Origin: Chryseobacterium endalhagicum
Lineage (GTDB): Bacteria; Bacteroidota; Bacteroidia; Flavobacteriales; Weeksellaceae
Length of the DNA stretch: 64,000 nucleotides
NCBI RefSeq assembly: GCF_016745235.1
Contig: NZ_JAELVM010000001.1
Location: forward strand, 2,121,856 to 2,185,855
Direction: 5' to 3'
Shown: piece after piece, positions 51,790 to 60,179 of the stretch
How the letters are laid out: each line of letters starts with the position of its first letter
Position numbering within the stretch: the first letter of the stretch is position 1
Translations under genes and position numbers: made by a program
The notes under the pieces: model-generated
Seen by the model: only the letters and a program-made list of their open reading frames with translations
Database searches by the model: none
Told to the model about the DNA's origin: nothing

Positions 51790-52596
51790 ATGCATAACGC
51801 CATCCTGAAATGCGGTTTGAAAGAACAGAATGACAGCAGATTTGTAGACAGCATTGAAAAAGAAGCCTACGTCTGGTGCGAAAAAGACTGGAAACACGAT
51901 GATCACGAACACGCCCACCACCGTGCTCAACTTACTTTCGTAGAGGAAGGTTATCAATATTTCCACATTGATCAGAAGATCTATCTGGTCCCGCAGTATC
52001 ATGTGATCTGGATTCCTTCGGGAAAGGCGCACCGGATTACTTCAGAAGCCAAAACAGTCAATTTAATGGTGTTCCTGTTTAAAACTGTTTTTAATGATGA
52101 TTTTTATAAGAATGTTCAGGTGTTCGCAGTTCCACCTGTGTTAAAGGAAATGCTTCTGTATGCATCCAAGTGGAATCAACTCGTCAAAGAAGATGAAGAG
52201 CAGGATGTATTTTTTAAAGCTATTTTAAAAAGTCTTCCCAACTTCTGTAAGGAAAGCAGTTATCTGGAAATTCCTGTTCCGGCTGATGCAAGGCTTATTC
52301 CTGTCTGTACGTATATCAATTCAAATTTTAAATATAGTCTGGATCCGGATGCACTGGCAGAGAAAGCACAAATGTCCGTCCGCAGCCTTCAGAGGATTTT
52401 TAAAAATGAAACGGGAATTACTCTTCAGAAGTACCTCCAACTTGTAAGAATTTTGAAAAGTATAGAACTGATCGACACCAAGCAATATACTTTAAGCCAG
52501 ATCGCGTATATGACAGGATATCAAAGTCTTTCCGCTTTTACAGCTTCGTATTTTGCCATTATGAAATCTAAACCAAAAGTAAAGAAGAACAGTTAA
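51790..52596 (+). CDS. AraC family transcriptional regulator
   Basis: A 268-residue AraC-type regulator. The N-terminal cupin (DHEHAHHRAQLTFVEEGYQYFHIDQKIYLVPQYHVIWIPSGKAH) is a metal-cupin-like ligand pocket, and the C-terminal part has the double HTH (PDALAEKAQMSVRSLQRIFK, and YTLSQIAYMTGYQSLSAFTAS). It is transcribed divergently from the flavodoxin-RidA gene, 68 bp away, the natural target. The inducer is unknown. Confidence 0.92.
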   Translation: MHNAILKCGLKEQNDSRFVDSIEKEAYVWCEKDWKHDDHEHAHHRAQLTFVEEGYQYFHIDQKIYLVPQYHVIWIPSGKAHRITSEAKTVNLMVFLFKTVFNDDFYKNVQVFAVPPVLKEMLLYASKWNQLVKEDEEQDVFFKAILKSLPNFCKESSYLEIPVPADARLIPVCTYINSNFKYSLDPDALAEKAQMSVRSLQRIFKNETGITLQKYLQLVRILKSIELIDTKQYTLSQIAYMTGYQSLSAFTASYFAIMKSKPKVKKNS

Positions 52597-52614
52597 GGTA
52601 TTTACCTTTTAAAA

Positions 52615-52785
52615 TTATCTGATCTGCAGTGTGTCGCTTTCCGGATCAGGATTTCCTGTACCGCCGGTTTTGCTTTGTGCTGTTTTATACTTGTTTTTCG
52701 GTTCTTCTTCTTCTTCAATCTCACATTTGCACGATGCTAAAGTAAATGCACTTAAAATTCCTAAAATGAATGCTGTGGTTTTCAT
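52615..52785 (-). CDS. Small lipoprotein, 56 residues
   Basis: A short minus-strand gene: signal peptide MKTTAFILGILSAFTLASC with lipobox LASC, acylated cysteine C19, then an acidic stretch (EIEEEEEPKNKYKT) and a polar tail ending LQIR. It is 26 nt after the stop of the SDR gene, so it may be the last gene of that operon. No function is assignable. Similar tiny lipoproteins are common in Chryseobacterium. Confidence 0.7.
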   Translation of the reverse strand: MKTTAFILGILSAFTLASCKCEIEEEEEPKNKYKTAQSKTGGTGNPDPESDTLQIR

Positions 52786-52811
52786 AATTTCTATTTTTTA
52801 AGTTGTAAGGT

Positions 52812-53561
52812 TTATCCGTTAACGATCAGGCCTCCGTTTGGATGAAGAACCTGTCCGGTTATTTGTGCTGCGCCGCTGCCTGCCAGGAAAAGGAAAGATT
52901 CTGCTATTTCTTCAGGGGTTGCATTTCTTTCAAAAGGTGGCAGATTGGGGTCTTCCTCTTCTTCCCCGAATGTTTCTTTGGTGAGGGGTGTAGCCACAGG
53001 TCCCGGTGCCACGGCATTGATCCGGATGCCTTTTGGTTTTGCCTGTAGAGCCAGAGATCTAGTAAATGATACGATGGCGCCTTTTGTGGCAGAATAATCC
53101 AGAAGCTCTGCATGGCCCTGATAAGCTGCGGCCGAGGTGGTATTGATCACGCTGCTTCCTTGTTTCAGATAAGGAAATACTACTTTTGTCAGAAGAATCA
53201 TCCCTATGATATTGGAATCAAAAGTTTTCCGGATATTCTCTTCTTTCAGATCTTCAATATTTTCCGCCGGAAACTGTACTCCGGCATTATTAATCAGAAC
53301 ATCAATTCCCCCGAAAATATCAACCACCTTTGCTGCGGTTTCCTCACAAAATCCATAATCATTGATGTCTCCTTTAAAAAGAATGCATCTTCGGCCCAGT
53401 TGTTCGATCTCAGTTTTGGTTTTTCCGGCATCTTCATCATCTGAATGGTAAATAATGGCAATATCAGCACCTTCCCGTGCAAAAAGTAAAGCCGCAGCCT
53501 TCCCTATTCCACTATCGGCTCCTGTAATAAGAAGTGATCTGCCTGATAATAATTCGCCCAT
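52812..53561 (-). CDS. SDR family oxidoreductase (glucose dehydrogenase-like)
   Basis: A 249-residue classical short-chain dehydrogenase. TGADSGIGKAAALLFAREGA is the NAD(P) motif, LINNAGVQFP the structural motif and YSATKGAIVSFTRSL the catalytic Y-x-x-x-K. It resembles the general-stress SDRs of the YhdF/YghA type. It is 5 nt after the CinA-like gene and 549 nt after the large catalase gene, forming a stress group on the minus strand. The substrate is unknown. Confidence 0.9.
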   Translation of the reverse strand: MGELLSGRSLLITGADSGIGKAAALLFAREGADIAIIYHSDDEDAGKTKTEIEQLGRRCILFKGDINDYGFCEETAAKVVDIFGGIDVLINNAGVQFPAENIEDLKEENIRKTFDSNIIGMILLTKVVFPYLKQGSSVINTTSAAAYQGHAELLDYSATKGAIVSFTRSLALQAKPKGIRINAVAPGPVATPLTKETFGEEEEDPNLPPFERNATPEEIAESFLFLAGSGAAQITGQVLHPNGGLIVNG

Positions 53562-53566
53562 TAAAT

Positions 53567-54067
53567 TTATTTTAAAATTAAGGACTGATTAATTTCACTT
53601 TTAAAGCATCCGAGAATGAATTCCGTATAATAAAGCTGGGCATTTAAAGCCTGCGTTTTAGGGTGCAGTTCCAGTTTTTTGGTCAGAATAATTTCACCTT
53701 TATAAGCAAACGAGAAAAAAGCAAAGATTTTATAGGATGAATTTCTGATGGGTGTGCAATAGCCCGTTGTTGCAATAGACCAGTCGGAATCGAAGATCTT
53801 TGCCACGTTCAGGGCCATTGTTTCAGCGATATTTTCAGATACGCAGTCGCATTCTTCAGCTTCTTCCTGTTCTACATTCAGAAGTTTCACTTTTTGGGGC
53901 AAGGTATAGGCTGTTATACCGCCATTGTAAAACAGGGAAGCGTTCGGCATTTGGGAAAAAGCCAGCTGCAGACAGCCTGAGGTAACGCTTTCGGCAATAG
54001 AGATCGTTTCGCCTGCAGTCATCAGTGACTGACTTATATATTCCAGAAGGTTCTTTTGAAAGTCCAT
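53567..54067 (-). CDS. CinA family nicotinamide-nucleotide amidohydrolase domain protein
   Basis: A 166-residue protein consisting of the CinA C-terminal (PncC) domain, which deamidates nicotinamide mononucleotide to nicotinate mononucleotide in NAD recycling. The conserved opening SIAESVTSGCLQLAFSQMPNASLFYNGGITAY and WSIATTGYCTP match the family. It lacks the N-terminal MoCF domain, so it is the short PncC-type form. The position between catalase and SDR suggests co-expression during oxidative stress, perhaps supporting the NAD pool. Confidence 0.85.
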   Translation of the reverse strand: MDFQKNLLEYISQSLMTAGETISIAESVTSGCLQLAFSQMPNASLFYNGGITAYTLPQKVKLLNVEQEEAEECDCVSENIAETMALNVAKIFDSDWSIATTGYCTPIRNSSYKIFAFFSFAYKGEIILTKKLELHPKTQALNAQLYYTEFILGCFKSEINQSLILK

Positions 54068-54110
54068 AATTTTAGATATTTAGTGTGTGATGTGAAGGTG
54101 TTTTTTATAA

Positions 54111-56243
54111 TCAGGTATTTCTTTCCTGCTCCAGCTCCCAGACTCTGTGATTTGAGATGGCTGTAATAAATTGTTTTCCGGCATCCGCAGTATCCCATGT
54201 GATCACAGCCGGGTCTTCATGTTTTTTCTGACCCACATTGCTGCTGTTGTAAATTTCTTTGCTATCCGCTCCAAAATACAGGGCTTTACAGTGTTTGTAA
54301 GCTTCATTAACGAAATTCAGGACATGATGTTTATTCTCAGGAGACATCAGTTCTTTTGCTGATTTTGCTCCGGCACAGATGTATAATGCATCAAAGCAGA
54401 CACTGGCAATGCTTGTAAGAGAATGTTTCGGTGTAAGGAGTGATCCGTCATCAGCCTTAACAGCGGCCAGACTTGGTGCAATCAGTTCTACAGCAGCGCC
54501 TTCTCCTTCAAGTTTTGTTTTTAAACTGTTAACAGCTTTTCCATCTGCTCCGTTGGCTATGATAAAGCCAATTTTTCTGCTTTTGATGGTATCTTTAACT
54601 GTATCTTTCATGCTGAGTGCTGCGGAAGACTTTGTATCCGGCTCTCTCTCTTCGCTCTGAAGCTCCTCAATATTGCTGTCCGCAGGTAAACTCTGGTTAG
54701 GATGTTTCAGCTTTTTGACCTGAACGCCTACTTTTCCGGCTACTTTTTTCGCAAGATCTTTATTGATGAATGCAAGCTGGCCCACAAGCCTTTCCCTGAT
54801 CTCCGGGATCGTCACTTTTGATAATTCAAAGATCAGCGCATTCTGAAGATGGGTCTGTTCAGGAAGCGACTGGCTGTTATAAAATAATTTGGCCTGAGAA
54901 TAATGATCTACAAAACTCTGACTTCTCTTTCTGATTTTATCGCCCGAAACTCTTTCCTGATGAGACGTAAAGCCGCCTTCGGACATCATAGCCTGGAAAG
55001 GGCATCCTCCTCCGATGGAATTCGGTTCATAGCTTGTTTTTCCTTTCACGATCTGCTGTCTCATATGGCCGTCGCGCTGGTTATTGTGAACGGTATTAAT
55101 GGATCTGTTGATCGGGATTTCATGAAAATTGGGAGATCCAAGCCTTGAAAGCTGGGTATCTGTATATGAAAATAATCTTCCCTGAAGCAGCGGATCATTG
55201 GAGAAATCAATGCCGGGAATAATGTGTCCGGGATGAAAAGCAATCTGCTCGGTTTCTGCAAAAAAGTTATTCGGATTTTTGTTTAATGTTAAGGTTCCTA
55301 CAATCTGTACGGGAACTTCTTCTTCAGGAACCAGTTTTGTGGGATCCAGAAGATCAAAATCAAACTTGTGTTCGTCTTCTTCAGGAATCAGCTGCACGCC
55401 GAAATCCCATTCCGGAAAAGCTCCGTTTTCAATGGCTTCCCAAAGATCTCTTCTGTGAAAATCCGGGTCTGTTCCTGAGATTTTCTGAGCTTCATCCCAT
55501 GCCACGGAATGCACACCAAGTTTTGGTTTAAAATGAAATTTCACGAAATGTACTTTCCCTTTGTCATTGATGAATTTAAAGGAATGAACCCCGAAACCTT
55601 CCATCATTCTCAGACTTCTTGGGATCGCCCTGTCACTCATCAGCCACATAATCATGTGCATGCTTTCCGGCATCAGGGAAATAAAATCCCAGAAGGTGTC
55701 ATGGGCCGAAGCAGCCTGTGGCATTTCGTTATCAGGTTCCGGCTTTACGGCATGTACAAGGTCCGGAAATTTCATGGCATCCTGAATAAAAAAGACAGGC
55801 ATATTATTCGCAACAAGGTCATAATTTCCTTCTTCCGTATAAAATTTAACAGCAAAACCTCTTACATCCCTGGCGAGATCCGTACTTCCTCTGCTTCCTG
55901 CTACGGTAGAAAAGCGTACAAATACAGGTGTTTCTTTCCCGGTTTCTGTTAAAAATTTTGCTTTGGTGTATTCAGCAAGGCTTTCAGACAATTTGAAAAC
56001 GCCGTGTGCCCCAGAACCTCTTGCATGAACAATTCTTTCGGGAATTCTTTCGTGATCGAAATGGGTGATTTTTTCCCGTAAGATAAAATCTTCCAGCAGT
56101 GTGGAACCTCTTTCGCCGTCTTTCAGGGAATCCTGATTATTATTAATCTTCAATCCCTGATTGGTCGTCAGTTTTTCGTTTTCATTGGAAGTACTGTGGG
56201 TGTTCAGCTGGTCTAACTTTTCATTTTGGTTTTCATTTTTCAT
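54111..56243 (-). CDS. katE: Large-subunit catalase (KatE/HPII clade 2)
   Basis: A 710-residue clade 2 monofunctional heme catalase. The catalytic histidine lies in RIVHARGSGAHGVFKL, the catalytic asparagine in DLVANNMPVFFIQDAMKF, and the heme-ligand tyrosine in LFSYTDTQLSRLGSPNF. The C-terminal flavodoxin/class I GAT-like domain typical of HPII begins at about 555 (KIGFIIANGADGKAVNSLKT). The ATG at 56243 is preferred over 56285. It decomposes hydrogen peroxide to water and oxygen. The CinA and SDR genes follow on the same strand, and two genes of unknown function lie upstream. Confidence 0.95.
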   Translation of the reverse strand: MKNENQNEKLDQLNTHSTSNENEKLTTNQGLKINNNQDSLKDGERGSTLLEDFILREKITHFDHERIPERIVHARGSGAHGVFKLSESLAEYTKAKFLTETGKETPVFVRFSTVAGSRGSTDLARDVRGFAVKFYTEEGNYDLVANNMPVFFIQDAMKFPDLVHAVKPEPDNEMPQAASAHDTFWDFISLMPESMHMIMWLMSDRAIPRSLRMMEGFGVHSFKFINDKGKVHFVKFHFKPKLGVHSVAWDEAQKISGTDPDFHRRDLWEAIENGAFPEWDFGVQLIPEEDEHKFDFDLLDPTKLVPEEEVPVQIVGTLTLNKNPNNFFAETEQIAFHPGHIIPGIDFSNDPLLQGRLFSYTDTQLSRLGSPNFHEIPINRSINTVHNNQRDGHMRQQIVKGKTSYEPNSIGGGCPFQAMMSEGGFTSHQERVSGDKIRKRSQSFVDHYSQAKLFYNSQSLPEQTHLQNALIFELSKVTIPEIRERLVGQLAFINKDLAKKVAGKVGVQVKKLKHPNQSLPADSNIEELQSEEREPDTKSSAALSMKDTVKDTIKSRKIGFIIANGADGKAVNSLKTKLEGEGAAVELIAPSLAAVKADDGSLLTPKHSLTSIASVCFDALYICAGAKSAKELMSPENKHHVLNFVNEAYKHCKALYFGADSKEIYNSSNVGQKKHEDPAVITWDTADAGKQFITAISNHRVWELEQERNT

Positions 56244-56303
56244 ATCAATTTTATTTTCGGTGTGGTGTGAAGGATAAAAAGTCAAACAAATAATTCACGA
56301 AGA

Positions 56304-56687
56304 TTATTCAGTGATCCGGTCCTGCTCTAATGTCGTTAAGAGCTTGCTGAGGTATTCCTCTTCTTTCAGCACTTTGTAATAGGCTGTTTTGGCGTATAAC
56401 GTGAAAGAGGAGTTCTCAACTTCTATTTCGGCATCCATTTCTGTAACGGGTGTGGTGCTTCCGGTGTGGTATTCACGGATATGGAGGATGTATTCATTAA
56501 TGTAAGTGTCTATTACATTTTTCAGAATGTCGCACTTGGCATTGTTTTTAATCTTTTCCAATGATTTGATCAGAAAAGCGGTGACTCCGTAAGAGTTGAT
56601 AACGCTCGGGAATAAAGATTCATTCTCTATCATATTATTTTTATCATTCAGTCCGGAATGTCTTAAAGTGTCATTTTCAAATATCAT
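56304..56687 (-). CDS. Hypothetical protein, 127 residues
   Basis: A soluble protein of 127 residues with no recognisable domain. It is rich in charged residues and predicted mostly helical (AFLIKSLEKIKNNAKCDILKNVIDTYINEYILHIREYH). A methionine at residue 19 (MIENESLF) is another possible start. It lies between the catalase and another unknown gene at 56701-57018, all on the minus strand, with gaps of 60 and 13 nt, and may be co-expressed in a stress regulon. Confidence 0.6.
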   Translation of the reverse strand: MIFENDTLRHSGLNDKNNMIENESLFPSVINSYGVTAFLIKSLEKIKNNAKCDILKNVIDTYINEYILHIREYHTGSTTPVTEMDAEIEVENSSFTLYAKTAYYKVLKEEEYLSKLLTTLEQDRITE

Positions 56688-56700
56688 AATCTCTAGGTTA

Positions 56701-57018
56701 TTAGTTATCAGGAATTTTCAGATACTTCTCAAAATAATGGAGGTCTTCTTTGTCTTTAATGGAAAGATAAAACATGACCTGCTCCGGTTCTTTCAGCCCT
56801 ATACTGCTGAAACAGTCGAAATGGGCGATCAATGCCTGGATATTTTCTATTTCTATGTCTTTTAAAATAACAAACAGAAGGAAAACATTGTCTTTGATTT
56901 CTTTGGCATAGATGGCAGCGCCGTCCTCAAACCAGCCTCCTTTGTTTGAAACCTTTATAAAGTCTTTATGCTTCAGCGTTTTTACTATTTTCTGACAGTC
57001 CATATCGTTGAGTATCAT
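56701..57018 (-). CDS. Hypothetical protein, 105 residues
   Basis: A 105-residue protein with no domain I can name. It has a compact alternating pattern of strands and helices (KVSNKGGWFEDGAAIYAKEI, VFLLFVILKDIEIENIQALIAHF, EQVMFYLSIKDKEDLHYFEKYL) and no membrane segment or signal peptide. It is 13 nt upstream of the 56304 gene. The 298-bp gap to the right (57019-57316) contains no feature I can support. Confidence 0.6.
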   Translation of the reverse strand: MILNDMDCQKIVKTLKHKDFIKVSNKGGWFEDGAAIYAKEIKDNVFLLFVILKDIEIENIQALIAHFDCFSSIGLKEPEQVMFYLSIKDKEDLHYFEKYLKIPDN

Positions 57019-57316
57019 GGTTATCTCTGTTATTCAGAATAAGCACAGGGCTATTCTGAACTGACTTCTTGCCTCAATTCAATTCTTGTGAACTGTCGTC
57101 GCCGGAATCTCCAGTATTCTCAACTGAAATTTTTGGTGTGAATATGGAATGATATGTAGCGACCCGGCAGTGATCTGGAATCTGATGATCTATCCTGAAA
57201 GACAAAGCTTTCATACTGCCCTTACTGAGGTCTTAAGAATTGTATTGAAACCCGATGTATCAAAGATATACCGGAATTATTCACTTTTTTATGACCTGGA
57301 TCATATTAAAGAGCTA

Positions 57317-57931
57317 TTAATAAACGATTTTTCGGTTTTCTATCTTTACACTTCCCTCTTTCTCCATCTTTTTGAGAACCCTGATCACAGTTTCTACACG
57401 AAGCCCTACCAGATTAGCTACCTGCTGTCTTGTAAGCTCCACCTGAAAGCAGTTTCCACAGCTGTCGTCATGATAGCTTTTAAGGTAGTCCAGAAGCCCG
57501 GTAAGTCTTGAGACAGGATTCAGGGATGCCATATTCTGAAGCATAACTGCTTTAAAATACAGCCTTTGAGAAAGACAGGCATTCATTTCCAGAGAGAGGT
57601 CCGGATAGGATTTGATAAGTTTCAAAAACCTATCCTTCGGCACTCTTATAATTTCTGTCGGCTGAATACAGACAGCATTGGTGGGATAAAATTTATCTAA
57701 AAAAAGCATTGAATCCCCAAAGCTCTGTTTTCCTCCGAAAATGTTCTGTATAAACTCTTTTCCATCTTCATCATAATTATTAAGCTTCACTTTTCCGGTC
57801 TTTATCTGAAAATAATAAAGGGCATGATCTCCTTCTCTGTAGATCTGTTCACCTTTCTTATATACCCTTATTTCTCCTCCTGACGAATACAGCGTATTTT
57901 CGTCAATATTCATGCAGCTTATTGTCTTCAT
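57317..57931 (-). CDS. Crp/Fnr family transcriptional regulator
   Basis: A 204-residue Crp-type regulator. The sensor contains YYFQIKTGKVKLNNYDEDGK and QSFGDSMLFLDKFYPTNAVC, and the recognition helix region is LTRQQVANLVGLRVETVIRV. These segments are nearly identical to those of the products at 25845-26438 and 57979-58578. A methionine at residue 7 (MNIDENTL) is an alternative start. It lies 47 nt downstream of its neighbour paralogue in the same orientation, so a tandem duplication is likely. Confidence 0.9.
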   Translation of the reverse strand: MKTISCMNIDENTLYSSGGEIRVYKKGEQIYREGDHALYYFQIKTGKVKLNNYDEDGKEFIQNIFGGKQSFGDSMLFLDKFYPTNAVCIQPTEIIRVPKDRFLKLIKSYPDLSLEMNACLSQRLYFKAVMLQNMASLNPVSRLTGLLDYLKSYHDDSCGNCFQVELTRQQVANLVGLRVETVIRVLKKMEKEGSVKIENRKIVY

Positions 57932-57978
57932 TTGTGTGTGTTTTGATTTAAATAATAAAATTTTGTATTGAAGCTGTT

Positions 57979-58578
57979 TTAATATAAAATTTTACGGTCT
58001 ATGATCTGAACAATATTGTCCCGTTCCATATGTTTGATCGTTCTTATTGCCGTTTCCACGCAGAGGCCTGTATGATCCGCCATCTGCTGCCTCGTTAAAG
58101 GGATGGTAAAGGAAAACGGACTTTCATCATCATGCGAGCTCTTTTTAAGATAATCCATTAATCCTCGGAGTCTGATAGCCGGACTCTGGGAAGAAATATT
58201 CTGCATTTTCACCGTCTTATCATACAATATCTGAGATAAAAAACTGCTTACCTCAAGACATAACCTCGGGGAACTGCTCAGCAATTCCAGAAAAACAGAC
58301 CGCTGCAGTCTTAATACATTGCAGTCTGTAAGAGCCTCAGCGTTCATAGGATAAGGCTTGTTGATAAAAAGTACGGACTCTCCGCAACTTTGTCCGTTGG
58401 AAAGGAGAAGCTGTATGAACTCCTTTCCTTCTTCATTGTAATTATTCAGTTTCACTTCGCCTGAAATGATCTGATAATAATAATTCGGGTTGTCCCCCTC
58501 AGAAAAAATATATTCTGCGGGCTTATAATGTATGAGCTCTGCGCCTGCTGATAGCAAAATGTCTTCATCGATAACCAT
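57979..58578 (-). CDS. Crp/Fnr family transcriptional regulator
   Basis: A 199-residue Crp-type regulator, tandem paralogue of the 57317 gene and related to the 25845 gene: YYQIISGEVKLNNYNEEGKE in the sensor and LTRQQMADHTGLCVETAIRT in the helix-turn-helix. A cysteine replaces the usual arginine in the recognition helix (GLCVET against GLRVET), so its DNA specificity may differ. A 315-bp AT-rich gap lies upstream. Effector unknown. Confidence 0.9.
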   Translation of the reverse strand: MVIDEDILLSAGAELIHYKPAEYIFSEGDNPNYYYQIISGEVKLNNYNEEGKEFIQLLLSNGQSCGESVLFINKPYPMNAEALTDCNVLRLQRSVFLELLSSSPRLCLEVSSFLSQILYDKTVKMQNISSQSPAIRLRGLMDYLKKSSHDDESPFSFTIPLTRQQMADHTGLCVETAIRTIKHMERDNIVQIIDRKILY

Positions 58579-58843
58579 AATAGTAGTAGTTTTTGGTGTT
58601 ATTCAATCTTGGTCAATCTTTCTTAGTAAAAAATATATTGGTATCGAAGTCTATGTACGCATGCAAATATTGAACCTTTATGATTGTTCAAAATGTTAAT
58701 TTTAGTTAAATTAATTATCAAAAATCAACCATTCATAAATTATCAATTGAATTATTAAACTAAATTGATTCATTTTTTAAAATATTCGTAAAAAAAATCA
58801 ATATATACGCAAAATGATCCTAACAGTATTCTGAAGGACCTTA
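58579..58843. other. AT-rich intergenic region upstream of the tandem Crp genes
   Basis: This is the body of the 315-bp gap before the small lipoprotein gene. It presumably holds the Crp-gene promoter, but I see no clean TAnnTTTG element on the minus strand. No gene, RNA or repeat was recognised. Confidence 0.4.
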
Positions 58844-58872
58844 AAAACCCGCTTTATTGCTAAACGGGTTTT
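58844..58872 (-). terminator. Intrinsic terminator of the small lipoprotein gene
   Basis: AAAACCCG (58844-58851) and CGGGTTTT (58865-58872) form an 8-bp stem whose minus-strand 3' side continues into T residues, about 20 nt past the stop codon. Confidence 0.8.
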
Positions 58873-58893
58873 ATGAGTTTATAATCGTTAAAA

Positions 58894-59112
58894 TTATTTT
58901 TTTGCAGCCTTAGCCGTATCCATTTTCTTTGCTGCTGTATCTACAGCTCGCATCGTATCTGAAGGCAAAGGATTCGCAGGTGCAATCATTGTATCTGAAG
59001 GCAGGGTATCTGCAACGGCAGTATCCGAAATAGAGGTGGAATCAACCTTCGTTTCCTTCTTACAGCTTATGGCAGTAATGCCTAAAAGCATGATTAACAG
59101 GGCATATTTCAT
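58894..59112 (-). CDS. Small lipoprotein with Thr/Asp-rich tail
   Basis: A 72-residue lipoprotein: signal peptide and lipobox at residues 1-17 (ITAISC, acylated C17), followed by a low-complexity tail rich in Ser, Thr, Asp and Ala. The block LPSDTM occurs twice. The tail ends in lysine-rich MDTAKAAKK. It is probably tethered at the membrane as an extended linker-like peptide. No function is known. Its own terminator and flanking gaps mark it as monocistronic. Confidence 0.8.
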   Translation of the reverse strand: MKYALLIMLLGITAISCKKETKVDSTSISDTAVADTLPSDTMIAPANPLPSDTMRAVDTAAKKMDTAKAAKK

Positions 59113-59198
59113 AATCTTATATTTTGTAGTGTCCCTTCAAAGATAGATCATTACAAAATACTTTGTTTATGATTTAAATCATAATCTATTATTTATGA

Positions 59199-60086
59199 TT
59201 ATTTCGCAAATTTCTTGGTTCCGGCTACACATAGAATTACCCCGATAGTCACCCCTACCATTCCCATACTTACCTGCTCGTTAAGAAGCCATGCCGCCAG
59301 CGCCAGCCCAAAAAATGGCTGCAGCAGCTGCAACTGTCCTACTCTGGCAATACCGCCCTGTGCCAGACCTTTATACCAGAATATAAACCCGATAAACATA
59401 CTGAAAAGCGCGATATAAGCCATTCCTACCCAGCCCTGAACACTTACGGTTTCAATATGATCAGGAAAATAAATAAAAAATAAAGGAATCATAATAGGCA
59501 ATGCCAGCACCAGAGCCCAGGAGATGACCTGCCATCCACCCAGTGTTTTTGAAAGTTTTGCCCCTTCGGCATAGCCCATTCCGCAAAGGATTACAGCCAG
59601 AAGCATCAGAATATCGCCTACAGGAGATGCTGAAATTCCCTGAGAAACGGCATATCCTATCACCAAAAGACTTCCTACAACAGAAAAGAACCAGAATACA
59701 GGATGCGGTCTTTCTCCACCCCGCAACACCCCGAATACGGCCGTAGCCAAAGGAAGCATCCCCAGAAACACGATAGAATGGGCAGAAGTAAGATATTGCA
59801 GGGCCAATGCAGAAAGCAGCGGAAAGCCAATCACGCAGCCCAGTGAAACCAAAAACAAAGGCATGAGCTGATGTTTAACGGGACGTTTTTCTTTACCCAG
59901 CCATAAAACCACCAGAGCCAGCAGTCCTGCAACAGCAGCCCGGACTATGGTAACAAAGGTCGGGCTCATTTCCATCACCGCTAATTTGGTGGCCGGAAGT
60001 CCCCCACTGAAGAGCACAACTCCAATAAAACCATTAATCCATCCGCTTACGTTTTCGTCTTTTGTTGATAATTGATCAGTCACCAT
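59199..60086 (-). CDS. DMT superfamily transporter (EamA domain)
   Basis: A 295-residue drug/metabolite transporter with ten predicted helices in two EamA repeats. The first (GWINGFIGVVLFSGGLPATKLA) and the second (ASPVGDILMLLAVILCGMGYAEG) show the family layout, and LNEQVSMGMVGVTIGVILCVAG closes the fold. Such proteins export amino acids or other metabolites. It diverges from a MocR regulator 93 bp away that probably controls it, so an amino-acid or amine export role is reasonable. A minus-strand TAATTTTG at 60109-60116 resembles a -7 element. Confidence 0.92.
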   Translation of the reverse strand: MVTDQLSTKDENVSGWINGFIGVVLFSGGLPATKLAVMEMSPTFVTIVRAAVAGLLALVVLWLGKEKRPVKHQLMPLFLVSLGCVIGFPLLSALALQYLTSAHSIVFLGMLPLATAVFGVLRGGERPHPVFWFFSVVGSLLVIGYAVSQGISASPVGDILMLLAVILCGMGYAEGAKLSKTLGGWQVISWALVLALPIMIPLFFIYFPDHIETVSVQGWVGMAYIALFSMFIGFIFWYKGLAQGGIARVGQLQLLQPFFGLALAAWLLNEQVSMGMVGVTIGVILCVAGTKKFAK

Positions 60087-60135
60087 TTTAAGTATCTTTT
60101 TAATGGTTCAAAATTAAAGAGCCCAAACGAATAAA

Positions 60136-60171
60136 CACAGTCTCAGTTTTGTATATTTGCATGAGCACAGT
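60136..60171 (+). promoter_or_regulatory. Promoter and direct repeats of the MocR gene
   Basis: TATATTTG (60152-60159) matches the -7 element. CACAGT occurs twice (60136-60141 and 60166-60171), 30 nt apart and flanking it. MocR proteins commonly bind direct repeats, so these may be operator half-sites serving both divergent genes. Confidence 0.4.
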
Positions 60172-60179
60172 TTAACGAT

